Source: DATKDU01 sp035649415 (GTDB lineage: Bacteria > Planctomycetota > Planctomycetia > Pirellulales > Pirellulaceae). From it: a stretch of DNA of 21,942 bases. The notes beneath the pieces are model-generated. The model was not told the DNA's origin. It ran no database searches and saw nothing but the letters and a program-made list of their open reading frames with translations. The number at the start of each line of letters is the position of its first letter. Position 1 is the stretch's first letter. The translations under genes were made by a program, and so were the position numbers. This document shows, one piece after another, positions 9,101 to 16,530 of this stretch. The stretch is from NCBI GenBank assembly GCA_035649415.1, contig DASRJP010000420.1:1-21942 (forward strand), written 5' to 3'.

Positions 9101-9280
9101 GAGATTGAGCAGATCGCGCCGACGACCTTGTCCCCGATGCCCGACGGAATTTTGCAGCCGCTGACCGGCGAGCAGGTCCGCGACCTGGTCGCCTACTTGA
9201 TGGGGGCCGGGCAAGTCGAACTGCCGGCATCGTTCGAGACCAATCCGGCCGCCGGCGGAGGAAATGGACGCCAGCCGTAG
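6176..9280 (+). CDS. PVC-type membrane-bound dehydrogenase with HEAT-like region and cytochrome c domain (1034 aa)
   Basis: The frame is open from 5849, but that part overlaps the divergent GYF_2 gene. The ATG at 6176 starts a clear signal peptide (residues 1-23, LLVVVGCLLGG ending LHAQ). Residues about 48-420 form the planctomycete/verrucomicrobial 'putative membrane-bound dehydrogenase' beta-propeller (GFRAQVFAAEPDVQNPVAM, RGRLWVAECYTY, GLRWGPDGWLYGR, GGLWRYHPT). It includes a calcium-loop-like DKDGDGRADE at 109-118. Residues about 430-860 are helical and HEAT-like. The C-terminus is the cytochrome-type haem domain common in these proteins, with C893-A-N-C896-H897 to attach haem c covalently. 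It probably oxidises a sugar or alcohol and passes electrons outward from the periplasm; the substrate is unknown. The DUF1501 gene follows 48 bases later. A paralogue begins at 21272. Confidence 0.92.
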   Translation: MRAGLRLLVVVGCLLGGPGSLHAQQPPAPYNSGAGADELPLDATRAAAGFRLPEGFRAQVFAAEPDVQNPVAMTWDTRGRLWVAECYTYADRSKKYDLTLRDRVLILADKDGDGRADERKVFCDNVQQLMSVEVGLGGVWLIALPRLLFIPDRDGNDIPDGPPEVVLDGFETSPENYHNCANGLRWGPDGWLYGRCGASSPGRIGPPGATDAERVPIYGGLWRYHPTRHIFETLCHGTTNPWGHDWDAHGELFFVNTVTGHLFHMIPGAHYTRSATVTVNPWVYAPIDTHADHLHWDTGRGLADSENVGTHDGYGGGHAHCGAMIYLADQWPEEYRGRLMTLNLHGRRINVDRLEREGCGYAARHEPDIAHAADTWFRGIDLSYGPDGSVYMLDWSDTGECHEHDGIHRLSGRVFRISYGDAAAGQVCDLTSRSTAELAALHSHVNEWFVRQARRELANRAALGVELTSAKTELVQLMTKPDADPVLKLRALWTLYTLGATSRRDLEKLLADPDEHLRVCGLRLLVDFWPLDTVHGQVRSSPAAIDKALAARLPAMAREDSSGLMRLVLASTLQRLPPAHRSELAAALASHEENADDHDLPKLLWYGLAPLVKEDAAALVRIAAEGKFPLTRQWIAAALGQDPDRNRAALDQLLQKAMPQIETARADVVRGLVAGLAGHRRADPPPSWDAFAASLKEADPAIRDLVRRVSVVFGDGLALDEVRQVALDGKARIPERQAALKTLIDARPDDLREICQKLLRVRFLNTTALAGLTLFDDPAIGEQLAKNYSSFHPTERPAVIETLVSRATFAGPLLEQIEAGKIPRSDLSALHARQIRSLGDETLTARLSEVWGELRDSPRERHEAIERLKEQLTPKRLATADLRRGRGVFQTNCANCHRLYGAGADVGPDLTGSGRHNLAYLLENIVDPSAVVNKDYRMSIVRVDDGRVLNGLILSQDDRRVVLQTAKEKFTILREEIEQIAPTTLSPMPDGILQPLTGEQVRDLVAYLMGAGQVELPASFETNPAAGGGNGRQP

Positions 9281-9288
9281 CGCGCAAA

Positions 9289-9318
9289 TTGTCGCCGGGC
9301 GCCCGCTTGAGGTAAAAT
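9289..9318 (+). promoter_or_regulatory. Candidate promoter immediately upstream of the DUF1501 gene
   Basis: TTGTCG (9289-9294) and TAAAAT (9313-9318) are separated by 18 bases, with four and five of six consensus matches. Transcription would start near 9325, only about four bases before the ATG at 9329, giving a nearly leaderless mRNA. This agrees with the absence of a well-placed Shine-Dalgarno sequence; the only GAGG is about 16 bases upstream of the ATG. The box match is seen; promoter activity is inferred. Confidence 0.4.
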
Positions 9319-9328
9319 CGCAGTCGCC

Positions 9329-10759
9329 ATGCTGCGCCTGGTCGATGATTACCGGCTCCGCTCCGGCCGCATCACGCGGCGCGCGTGGCTCTGCGCCGGA
9401 TCGCTGGCGGGACTGGCGTCGGCGACGTCCCTCGGCCGATTGATCGCTGGCGAGCAGTCGCCAAAGCGGGCCGCCGGCTTCGGCCGGGCGCGGTCCGTGA
9501 TTCTCGTCTTTGCCAGCGGCGGCCAGAGCCAGATCGACATGTGGGACCCAAAGCCCAACGCCCCGCTCGACGTGCGCGGCGCGTTTGCACCGATTTCCAC
9601 CGCGCTGCCTGGCGTCCAGTTCTGCGAGCACATGCCGCGGATTGGGCGGATCGCCGACCGGTTGACGCTCGTTCGCAGCATGTCGCACGAAGACCTCGAT
9701 CACGGCACCGCGGCCTACCTGGCGCTGACCGGCTGTTACCACGCCCGCCGCTCGGGAAATCCGGACCCCAGTCCAAACGACGCACCGACGCTCGGGGCAA
9801 TTCTCCTTCGTGTCCGCTCCACCGGCCGTTTTGTCTCCGATGCCATTCACGTAAACGGGCCGGCACTCGTGCCGACGACGCCGTCTCCAGGACAGGACGG
9901 CGGCTTCCTGGGCCGGGCACACGAGCCGCTGGTCATCGGCGACGTTACCGTGCCCAGCGAATCGCTCCCCGCGCTCGACATGCAGCCCGACCTGCCGACG
10001 GTCCGCATGAGCGATCGGCTGTCACTCAAGGAATCGCTCGACCGCGCCTGGGAGCAGCTTTCGGGCGACCAGCGGGCGCTCGACATGAACCGCCTTTACG
10101 GTCAGGCCTATCAGATGCTCTCTTCGCCGCAAGCGCGGCAGGCGTTCGACCTTGAGGCTGAGCCCGCCGCCGTGCGCGATCGTTACGGCCGGCATCGATC
10201 CGGCCAGGCGCTGCTTTTGGCGCGGCGGCTGGCTGAGGCGGGCGTTCCCTACATCAACGTGATCTGGAACCATTCCAACCGCGGCCAGGACAAGCACCCC
10301 GACGATACCGACCAGTACGGCTGGGACACGCACAACGACATCTTCGATGCGCTACGAAACCGGCTGCTGCCGCGCTTCGATGAGAGCTTCTCCGCGCTGA
10401 TCGAGGACCTCGACCAGCGTGGTCTGCTTGCGCAGACGCTGGTTGTTTGCATGGGTGAATTCGGCCGGGCGCCGCGCGTGGCCCTCGAGCCGAAATTTGC
10501 CGGCGCGACGCCAGGGCGCAAGCACTGGCCGACGGTGTATTCGATTGCGCTGGCCGGAGCGGGCGTCCAGCGCGGCGCCGTCGTCGGGGCCTCCGACAGG
10601 CTCGGCGGGGAGGCGATCACCGAGCGATACGGCCCCTGGGACGTTGCCGCCACGATTTTCCACGCACTGGGAATCGATCCGGCGGGGCACTATACCGACC
10701 CGCTCGGCCGGCCGTTTCCGATCGCCACGGGGCGGCCCATCGAGGCGCTTTACACGTAG
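9329..10759 (+). CDS. DUF1501 family protein, probable Tat export (476 aa)
   Basis: The N-terminus carries a twin-arginine motif (T16-R17-R18-A-W-L) followed by a hydrophobic Ala/Gly/Leu stretch, so export by Tat is likely. The body matches DUF1501 throughout: SVILVFASGGQSQIDMWDPK at 56-75, the LTLVRSMSHEDLDHGTA region near 112-128, and a C-terminal LVVCMGEFGRAPRV block. DUF1501 is distantly related to the alkaline phosphatase/sulfatase fold and has no agreed function. In planctomycetes it is usually encoded beside large secreted cytochrome-type proteins, as here. The stop codon TAG lies inside a dispersed palindromic repeat. No frameshift is seen. Family call is secure; function is unknown. 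Confidence 0.9.
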   Translation: MLRLVDDYRLRSGRITRRAWLCAGSLAGLASATSLGRLIAGEQSPKRAAGFGRARSVILVFASGGQSQIDMWDPKPNAPLDVRGAFAPISTALPGVQFCEHMPRIGRIADRLTLVRSMSHEDLDHGTAAYLALTGCYHARRSGNPDPSPNDAPTLGAILLRVRSTGRFVSDAIHVNGPALVPTTPSPGQDGGFLGRAHEPLVIGDVTVPSESLPALDMQPDLPTVRMSDRLSLKESLDRAWEQLSGDQRALDMNRLYGQAYQMLSSPQARQAFDLEAEPAAVRDRYGRHRSGQALLLARRLAEAGVPYINVIWNHSNRGQDKHPDDTDQYGWDTHNDIFDALRNRLLPRFDESFSALIEDLDQRGLLAQTLVVCMGEFGRAPRVALEPKFAGATPGRKHWPTVYSIALAGAGVQRGAVVGASDRLGGEAITERYGPWDVAATIFHALGIDPAGHYTDPLGRPFPIATGRPIEALYT

Positions 10760-10779
10760 GACAGGTTTCCAACCTGTCC
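10755..10779 (+). repeat. Dispersed palindromic repeat, copy 1 (overlaps the DUF1501 stop codon)
   Basis: This 25-bp element differs at one base from the copy at 13900-13924. Its core is a perfect 9-bp inverted repeat (GGACAGGTT and AACCTGTCC) around a TCC loop. The TAG in its left end is the stop codon of the DUF1501 gene. No T-run follows, so it is not a standard intrinsic terminator. It looks like a REP-type element at a gene end. From memory, similar palindromes occur widely in planctomycete genomes, but I cannot verify this here. Confidence 0.75.
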
Positions 10780-10831
10780 CAATCATCCTGCTACTCTGTG
10801 TGCCTTTTAATTCAGCTTCGCTACAACAACC

Positions 10832-12211
<1,380 letters not shown>

Positions 12212-12283
12212 TTGAAGTCTAATCGTTTGCAATACTTGAACAGTCCGCCGGCGCCGTGAATGCTGGCCGAATGAAATTCCCAC

Positions 12284-12421
12284 ATGACCGTTCAATCTGC
12301 CGACGTCGTGATCTTCCAAGTTCACTTGTGGTTTATCGTACTGATGGCCGGCGCGATCTTTCTGGCCATTGCCGCGGCCGTGGCGACGGCAATCATCGCC
12401 AGGCGCATGCGAAATCATTAG
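12284..12421 (+). CDS. Small single-pass membrane protein (45 aa), hypothetical
   Basis: The ATG at 12284 opens a 45-codon frame ending TAG at 12419-12421, and an in-frame TGA at 12272 fixes the upstream limit. The product has a polar start, a continuous hydrophobic segment from about residue 15 to 39 (LWFIVLMAGAIFLAIAAAVA and on), and a basic tail ARRMRNH, so it should span the membrane once with its C-terminus in the cytoplasm. There is no strong Shine-Dalgarno sequence. It lies 51 bases before the sulfatase gene on the same strand. The hydrophobic/basic pattern argues for a real gene, but I recognise no family. Confidence 0.5.
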   Translation: MTVQSADVVIFQVHLWFIVLMAGAIFLAIAAAVATAIIARRMRNH

Positions 12422-12472
12422 CCCAAATTGGCTGCAAACCGCACTCCAGGCGACCACGATTGAGGTGCTCTC

Positions 12473-13888
12473 ATGCGACACATCCTGCTGATCACGCTGT
12501 TCTGTCTGCCGCTGGTAGCCACCGCGGCGGAGCCGACGAAGGGCCGCCCGCCGAACATCGTATTCATCATGGCCGACGACTTGGGGCGTGGGCACTGTGG
12601 CTGCTACGGCCAAAAGAAGATTCGCACACCCCACATCGACTCGCTGGCGGCTGCCGGCATGAAGTTCACCAACTTCTATGCCGGGGCCAATGTCTGCGCC
12701 CCGTCCCGGAGCGTCTTGATGACTGGGCTGCACACGGGGCACACCGCCGTCCGCAACAACGGGCTCAATCGCCACCTCTATCCCGAGGACGTCACAATCG
12801 CTGAAGTGCTCAAGGCGGCCGGCTATGCCACCGGCGGCTTCGGCAAATGGGGACTGGGGCGCGAGGACACTCCCGGCGTCGCGGTGAAGCAGGGTTTTGA
12901 CATCTGGGTCGGCCAATACAGCCAGACGCACGCCCACTTCTACTATCCGTACTTCGTGATGAAGAACCTCGAGCGAATGCCGCTCCCGGAGAACGAAGGG
13001 AAACGCCGCGGCCGGTATGTGCAGGACGTGATCCACCAGGAGGCGCTCGAATTCATCGAGGCCAACCAGGACCGGCCGTTCTTTGCCTATCTGCCGTACA
13101 TCATGCCGCACGTGGAGCTGGTCGCGCCGCCGGCGGCGCGTCAGGAGTATGAAGGCAAATTCCCCAAGCTGGCCAAAGACGATCCGCGGCCCGGATACAT
13201 CGATTCCGACGATGCCCTGGCCGACTTTGCCGGCATGGTGACGTATCTCGACAAGCTGATCGGCGAGGTGCTGGCCAAGCTGAAAGAGCTGGGGCTCGAA
13301 GAAAATACGATCGTCTTCTTCACCTCCGACAACGGCCCGCAGCCCGGCGCGTGGAGCGACATTTTCGTCGATTACTTCGACGGCAATGGGCCCTACCGCG
13401 GCGCGAAAACGAACTTCTACGAAGGCGGCATTCGCGTGCCGCTGCTCGTCCGCTGGCCGGGGAAGATCAAAGCTGGCAGCACGAGCGACTTCGTCGGCTA
13501 CTTCGCCGACGTGATGCCGACGCTGGCGGAACTGGCCAGCGCGGGGGACAAGCTGCCGCAGAACCTTGACGGCATTTCCTTCGTCCCGACGCTGCTTTCG
13601 CGCAGCGGCCAGAAGGAGCACGAATACCTCTACTTTGAAGCGGACGGCGCCAAGCAGGACATCACGCAGCAGGCCGTGCGGTGGAACAACTGGAAAGCGG
13701 TCAAGAATCGGGCTAGTGCCCCTTTTGAGCTGTATGACCTGGCCAGCGACATGGCCGAGAAGCGGGACCTGGCCAAGGAGAAACCGGACGTGCTGGCGAA
13801 GATCGAAGCGATCTGCCGTCAGGCACGGACCCCCGAGCGGAAGTACGGTCCCGCGCCGCCGGAATCGGCCGCGGACTATGTGAAGTAG
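12473..13888 (+). CDS. Secreted arylsulfatase-type sulfatase (471 aa)
   Basis: GAGG about eight bases before the ATG supports this start. Residues 1-19 are a signal peptide (LLITLFCLPLVATAAE). The sulfatase core begins PPNIVFIMADDLGRG, with D35 and D36 as calcium ligands. The formylglycine signature C75-A-P-S-R79 followed by SVLMTG shows a cysteine-type sulfatase that needs a formylglycine-generating enzyme, none of which is in the window. The second metal-site motif FFTSDNGPQPG and the C-terminal YDLASDMAEKRDLA block are also present, so the protein is full length. It hydrolyses a sulfate ester in the periplasm or outside; the substrate cannot be read from sequence. Its neighbours are a ceramidase-like gene upstream and a convergent CorC-type gene downstream. 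Confidence 0.95.
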   Translation: MRHILLITLFCLPLVATAAEPTKGRPPNIVFIMADDLGRGHCGCYGQKKIRTPHIDSLAAAGMKFTNFYAGANVCAPSRSVLMTGLHTGHTAVRNNGLNRHLYPEDVTIAEVLKAAGYATGGFGKWGLGREDTPGVAVKQGFDIWVGQYSQTHAHFYYPYFVMKNLERMPLPENEGKRRGRYVQDVIHQEALEFIEANQDRPFFAYLPYIMPHVELVAPPAARQEYEGKFPKLAKDDPRPGYIDSDDALADFAGMVTYLDKLIGEVLAKLKELGLEENTIVFFTSDNGPQPGAWSDIFVDYFDGNGPYRGAKTNFYEGGIRVPLLVRWPGKIKAGSTSDFVGYFADVMPTLAELASAGDKLPQNLDGISFVPTLLSRSGQKEHEYLYFEADGAKQDITQQAVRWNNWKAVKNRASAPFELYDLASDMAEKRDLAKEKPDVLAKIEAICRQARTPERKYGPAPPESAADYVK

Positions 13889-13899
13889 CGGCCTGCCGC

Positions 13900-13924
13900 C
13901 GTAGGACAGGCTTCCAACCTGTCC
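13900..13924 (+). repeat. Dispersed palindromic repeat, copy 2 (after the sulfatase gene)
   Basis: This element matches the copy at 10755-10779 at 24 of 25 positions and has the same orientation relative to the upstream gene. It begins 12 bases after the sulfatase stop. The one changed base (T to C) replaces one pair of the stem by a C-A mismatch. The convergent CorC-type gene ends at 14083; nothing else is recognised in the 194-base gap. Confidence 0.75.
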
Positions 13925-14082
13925 AGGCAAATGAAATGACAATGGCGGTGGGTATTCCCTTGGCCGCCGCCGCGCGCGTCGAGATGAGTTACTTGCCAGC
14001 TTGACCGCCAACGGCGAGCACGACGGACGAGCCGACTGACACCCGGAATTGCGCACTCAGCGGTCAGACCCCTCCGGCCTGT

Positions 14083-15486
14083 TCACGCCGGGCCACGATC
14101 GGCGGCGAGGGTCGGCGCGGCTGCGGAGGCGGCCCCGGCGCCGTTGCCAGTCTCACTCGTTTTTTTTTCAAACGGATTCCCCAGCGGATCGAGCAGCGCC
14201 TCGGTCACCCGCCGGCGGCGGACTTTGCGCACCTGGGCCCAGACGCCGTCGAGCACTACCATGTCGCCACCTTTGAGCGGGTCCTCGCGGCCGTGATTGA
14301 GCCAGTCGTTGAGCGTGGCGGTCGGCGGTAGCGAAGCTCCCAAATCGGGGCGCTTAAGCTGCGTGCGAAGCTGCGCGAGCGTCACTCCGCCCCCCACCAC
14401 GAGTTGGTTGCCCGACGGGCTGATGTGTTTGGGCAGGCGATCGAATTCGTCCTGGATGTCTCCGACCAGCTCTTCGAAGATGTCTTCCTGGGTGATCATG
14501 CCCACGACCCGGCCGCCGTCGCCGCGAACCAGCGCCAGGTGCTGGTGGTCGGCCGTCATCCGCCGCAGGGCCTCGCTCAGTGGGATGTCCACGGGCAGAC
14601 TGATCAGCGGCCGCACGATCTCGCGGATCACCGGGTTGCCGGGGTGCGTTTTGGCGAGCAATACCATGTCCTTGAAGGTGACGTAGCCAATGATCGCCTG
14701 GGGATCGCCACGGCGGGCGGTCACCGGGAACCGCGTGTGCAGGTCCATGTGGGCGATCACCAGGTTCTCGGAAAGCGGCGCGTCGGCAATCACCATCACG
14801 ATGTCATCCTCCGGCATCATGATGTCGCCGACCTTGACGCTCGACAGGCGGCTGGCCTGGAGGATGATCCGCTCCTCCTGCATGCCGATCACCTGGCTGG
14901 CGCGGAGCAGATTCACCTGGGCCCGCAGCTCGTGCAGACCGGTGGGATGGTCGTCGGGACCGCGGGAGGGAAAAACGCTTTCGACAAGCGTGACGAAAAT
15001 CTTGGTGATCCGCTCCAGGATCCAGACCGCCGGATAGACCACGAGCGTAAAGACCCACATGGCGGGGCTGAGCAGCGTGCAGAAGTACTCGGCGTTTTTG
15101 ATCGCCAGCACTTTGGGGATCAGCTCGCCGGCGATGATCGTAATCGCCGACAGCGGAATCACGACCAGCGTGAGCGCCAGGATATCGGCCAGATGGGGCG
15201 AAATCTTCAGCCAGTCCGCCAATTGCGGCGCCAGCTTCTCCTCGGCACTGGCCCCGCCGGCCGCCGCGGCAATGGCGCCGACCAGCGTGATGCCAAGCTG
15301 CACGACGGCCAGGCTCCCTTCCATACGGTTTTTCATCCGCAGTGCCGTGGCAGCGCCGCGCCGCTTCTGCTGGGCCAGATGCTTGAGGCGATCGACGCGA
15401 ACCGAGGCCAGCGCCAGCTCATACGCGGCAAAGAGCGCGTTGAGAAGGAGCATGGCGAGAATGACCAGCAGGGTGGTGAGGCTCAT
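14083..15486 (-). CDS. CNNM/DUF21 and CBS-domain membrane protein, CorC/TlyC (hemolysin C) family (467 aa)
   Basis: Residues 1-190 form the CNNM (DUF21) transmembrane domain, with several hydrophobic segments and the typical ELIPK motif (E121-K125). Two CBS domains follow at about 215-275 (VGDIMMPEDDIVMVI) and 285-345 (VRGDGGRVVGMITQEDIFEE). A CorC_HlyC transporter-associated domain lies at about 358-425 (LVVGGGVTLAQL... LNDWL). A charged, Ala-rich tail ends the protein. The family is associated with magnesium and other divalent cation export, with CBS domains binding ATP-Mg in characterised members; the old name 'hemolysin' is misleading. The start at 15486 has no clear Shine-Dalgarno sequence but gives the correct N-terminal membrane segment. 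The gene lies 108 bases downstream of a small membrane protein gene on the same strand. Confidence 0.93.
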   Translation of the reverse strand: MSLTTLLVILAMLLLNALFAAYELALASVRVDRLKHLAQQKRRGAATALRMKNRMEGSLAVVQLGITLVGAIAAAAGGASAEEKLAPQLADWLKISPHLADILALTLVVIPLSAITIIAGELIPKVLAIKNAEYFCTLLSPAMWVFTLVVYPAVWILERITKIFVTLVESVFPSRGPDDHPTGLHELRAQVNLLRASQVIGMQEERIILQASRLSSVKVGDIMMPEDDIVMVIADAPLSENLVIAHMDLHTRFPVTARRGDPQAIIGYVTFKDMVLLAKTHPGNPVIREIVRPLISLPVDIPLSEALRRMTADHQHLALVRGDGGRVVGMITQEDIFEELVGDIQDEFDRLPKHISPSGNQLVVGGGVTLAQLRTQLKRPDLGASLPPTATLNDWLNHGREDPLKGGDMVVLDGVWAQVRKVRRRRVTEALLDPLGNPFEKKTSETGNGAGAASAAAPTLAADRGPA

Positions 15487-15536
15487 GAGCGAGTCAGAGG
15501 AGGCGAAGCTTTGACAGCCAGTGCAACCTTATCGGA

Positions 15537-15584
15537 TTGGCCCGTTTCCGCCAACCCACGGGGGTGGAGCAACCGGCGGGCCAA
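15537..15584 (-). other. Inverted repeat in the leader of the CorC-type gene
   Basis: TTGGCCCG (15537-15544) and CGGGCCAA (15577-15584) form a perfect 8-bp inverted repeat, with a short CCAC/GTGG stem inside the 32-base loop. It lies between the small membrane protein gene and the CorC-type start, about 50 bases upstream of the latter. No U-run follows. It may be a structured leader or a protein-binding site, or chance in GC-rich DNA. Confidence 0.3.
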
Positions 15585-15594
15585 CACCGCAAGT

Positions 15595-16029
15595 TCAGCT
15601 TGATCTCCGGCCAAACACCGCCGCCACCAGGGCCACGAAATAGGCCAGGATGAACGTCCCCCAGGCCAGCCGCGCCCCATGCGATTCGAGCGGATAAAAG
15701 TGAATCAGGACCAGGCCGAGCAGGATGAGCAGCCCCATAATGCCGGCAAATTGCTCCGCGGGCATCCACGTGCCGCCAGCCAGGCCGACGGCAACCCCGA
15801 TCATCACCACCATGAGATCCACGAGTGAGAACTGAAAGCGCTGCGGGGGAGGGGGAGGCGGCGGCTCCGGTTCTTCGGCAACGGCGTATTGGCGCAGGAA
15901 TTGATCGCTCGACGGACAATCGGGGGGCAGCAGCCGCAGTTCGTCGGCCGGCCGCTCCACGATGCGGGCCTCGATCGGCTCGGGCTCGGTCGCGTCCGAT
16001 GGCGGCGGAGAAGCGAGCGGATCGCTCAT
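15595..16029 (-). CDS. Small membrane protein with a proline-rich cytoplasmic start (144 aa)
   Basis: The start at 16029 (MSDPLASP) is chosen over an upstream ATG at 16071, because a GGGAGGG ribosome binding site sits about six bases before it. Residues 1-65 are acidic and proline-rich, ending in a run of seven or more prolines. They are followed by RFQFSLVDLMVVMIGVAVGL, a form often seen in small planctomycete membrane proteins. Three membrane segments are predicted by eye at about 70-86, 91-110 and 121-139. I recognise no characterised family. It lies 48 bases after the zinc-ribbon membrane protein gene and is probably in the same transcript. Confidence 0.8.
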   Translation of the reverse strand: MSDPLASPPPSDATEPEPIEARIVERPADELRLLPPDCPSSDQFLRQYAVAEEPEPPPPPPPQRFQFSLVDLMVVMIGVAVGLAGGTWMPAEQFAGIMGLLILLGLVLIHFYPLESHGARLAWGTFILAYFVALVAAVFGRRSS

Positions 16030-16077
16030 CGTCGGCCCTCCCTTCAAGCCGGCAGGTCCGTCGTCTTGCATTGGCGG

Positions 16078-16269
16078 TCAGGCCCAAAACCACAAAGCTG
16101 CCACGATGGCCACGTTGACCGCCACGGCGACGATCGTGCCAACAATTACCAGCGCCGCGACCTGTGCGGGAGTGTAAAACGCAAAGAACTTGCCGCACCG
16201 GGGGCAGATATGCGACCAGTGACCGGCCATCTCGTGACCGCAGCGCAGGCACGGCTTGTTCGGGCTCAT
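16078..16269 (-). CDS. Zinc-ribbon small membrane protein (63 aa)
   Basis: The protein starts with a zinc-ribbon-like pair of CxxC motifs (C7-LR-C10 and C22-PR-C25) and continues into one long hydrophobic segment (about 36-61, VAALVIVGTIVAVAVNVAIV). It should therefore be anchored in the membrane with a short metal-binding head at the N-terminus. A GGGG lies directly before the ATG, closer than an ideal ribosome binding site. The intact CxxC pairs and the downstream neighbour on the same strand support a real gene. Function is unknown. Confidence 0.75.
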   Translation of the reverse strand: MSPNKPCLRCGHEMAGHWSHICPRCGKFFAFYTPAQVAALVIVGTIVAVAVNVAIVAALWFWA

Positions 16270-16331
16270 CCCCTACAGTTTAACGCCATCAGCAGTCGCT
16301 GGGCACAAAGCACTTGCGAGAGCACTTCAAG

Positions 16332-16373
16332 AAATAAAAACGGCCCTGGATTGGGGCAGGAAATCCAAGGCCG
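16332..16373 (-). terminator. Intrinsic (Rho-independent) terminator
   Basis: On the minus strand a 12-bp stem (16373-16362 pairs with 16352-16341, one G-U wobble, nine-base loop) is followed directly by TTTTT, A, TTT. This is the clearest terminator in the window. It lies about 160 bases after the DUF1080 stop, so it probably ends that transcript. Because it is only 62 bases before the zinc-ribbon gene, it could also act as an attenuator in that gene's leader. No matching T-run lies on the plus side, so it works in one direction. Confidence 0.8.
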
Positions 16374-16471
16374 CCTGTGCAGACTCCGAAGAGCCCACGC
16401 CCCTCAATGTACCGGGCGGGAATCAATTTGCAATAGTTTCTCTAAAATAATTTCCACGATCTTGCGGCAGG

Positions 16472-16516
16472 TTGATTTTCGCCCCTCGGCCAATCGATTT
16501 ATGGCGGCAAAATCAA
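16472..16516 (-). other. Stem-loop just after the DUF1080 stop codon
   Basis: TTGATTTT (16472-16479) pairs with AAAATCAA (16509-16516), and CGCC (16480-16483) pairs with GGCG (16503-16506) across a two-base bulge; the loop is 19 bases. On the minus strand it begins 14 bases after the DUF1080 stop. There is no U-run, so it is more likely a 3' untranslated structure than a terminator. Confidence 0.4.
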
Positions 16517-16530
16517 AAGTGCCGGGTCGG

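Noticed and set aside
9296..9305. Perfect 10-bp palindrome CGGGCGCCCG in the DUF1501 promoter spacer
   Set aside because: Palindromes of this size made only of G and C are common by chance in such GC-rich DNA, and no second copy was seen.
6452..9922. Two long minus-strand frames opposite the dehydrogenase and DUF1501 genes (644 and 509 codons)
   Set aside because: Antisense shadows of conserved genes; no domain, signal peptide or ribosome binding site.
14002..14066. 7-bp inverted repeat (TGACCGC/GCGGTCA) after the CorC-type gene as a terminator
   Set aside because: The loop is over 50 bases and no T-run follows.
14404..15603. 399-codon plus-strand frame opposite the CorC-type gene
   Set aside because: Antisense shadow; His/Arg/Asp-rich with no membrane segments or domains.
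15494..16252. 252-codon minus-strand frame overlapping the two small membrane protein genes
   Set aside because: The alternative frames have better ribosome binding sites, membrane segments and CxxC motifs; this one is Arg/Gly-rich noise.
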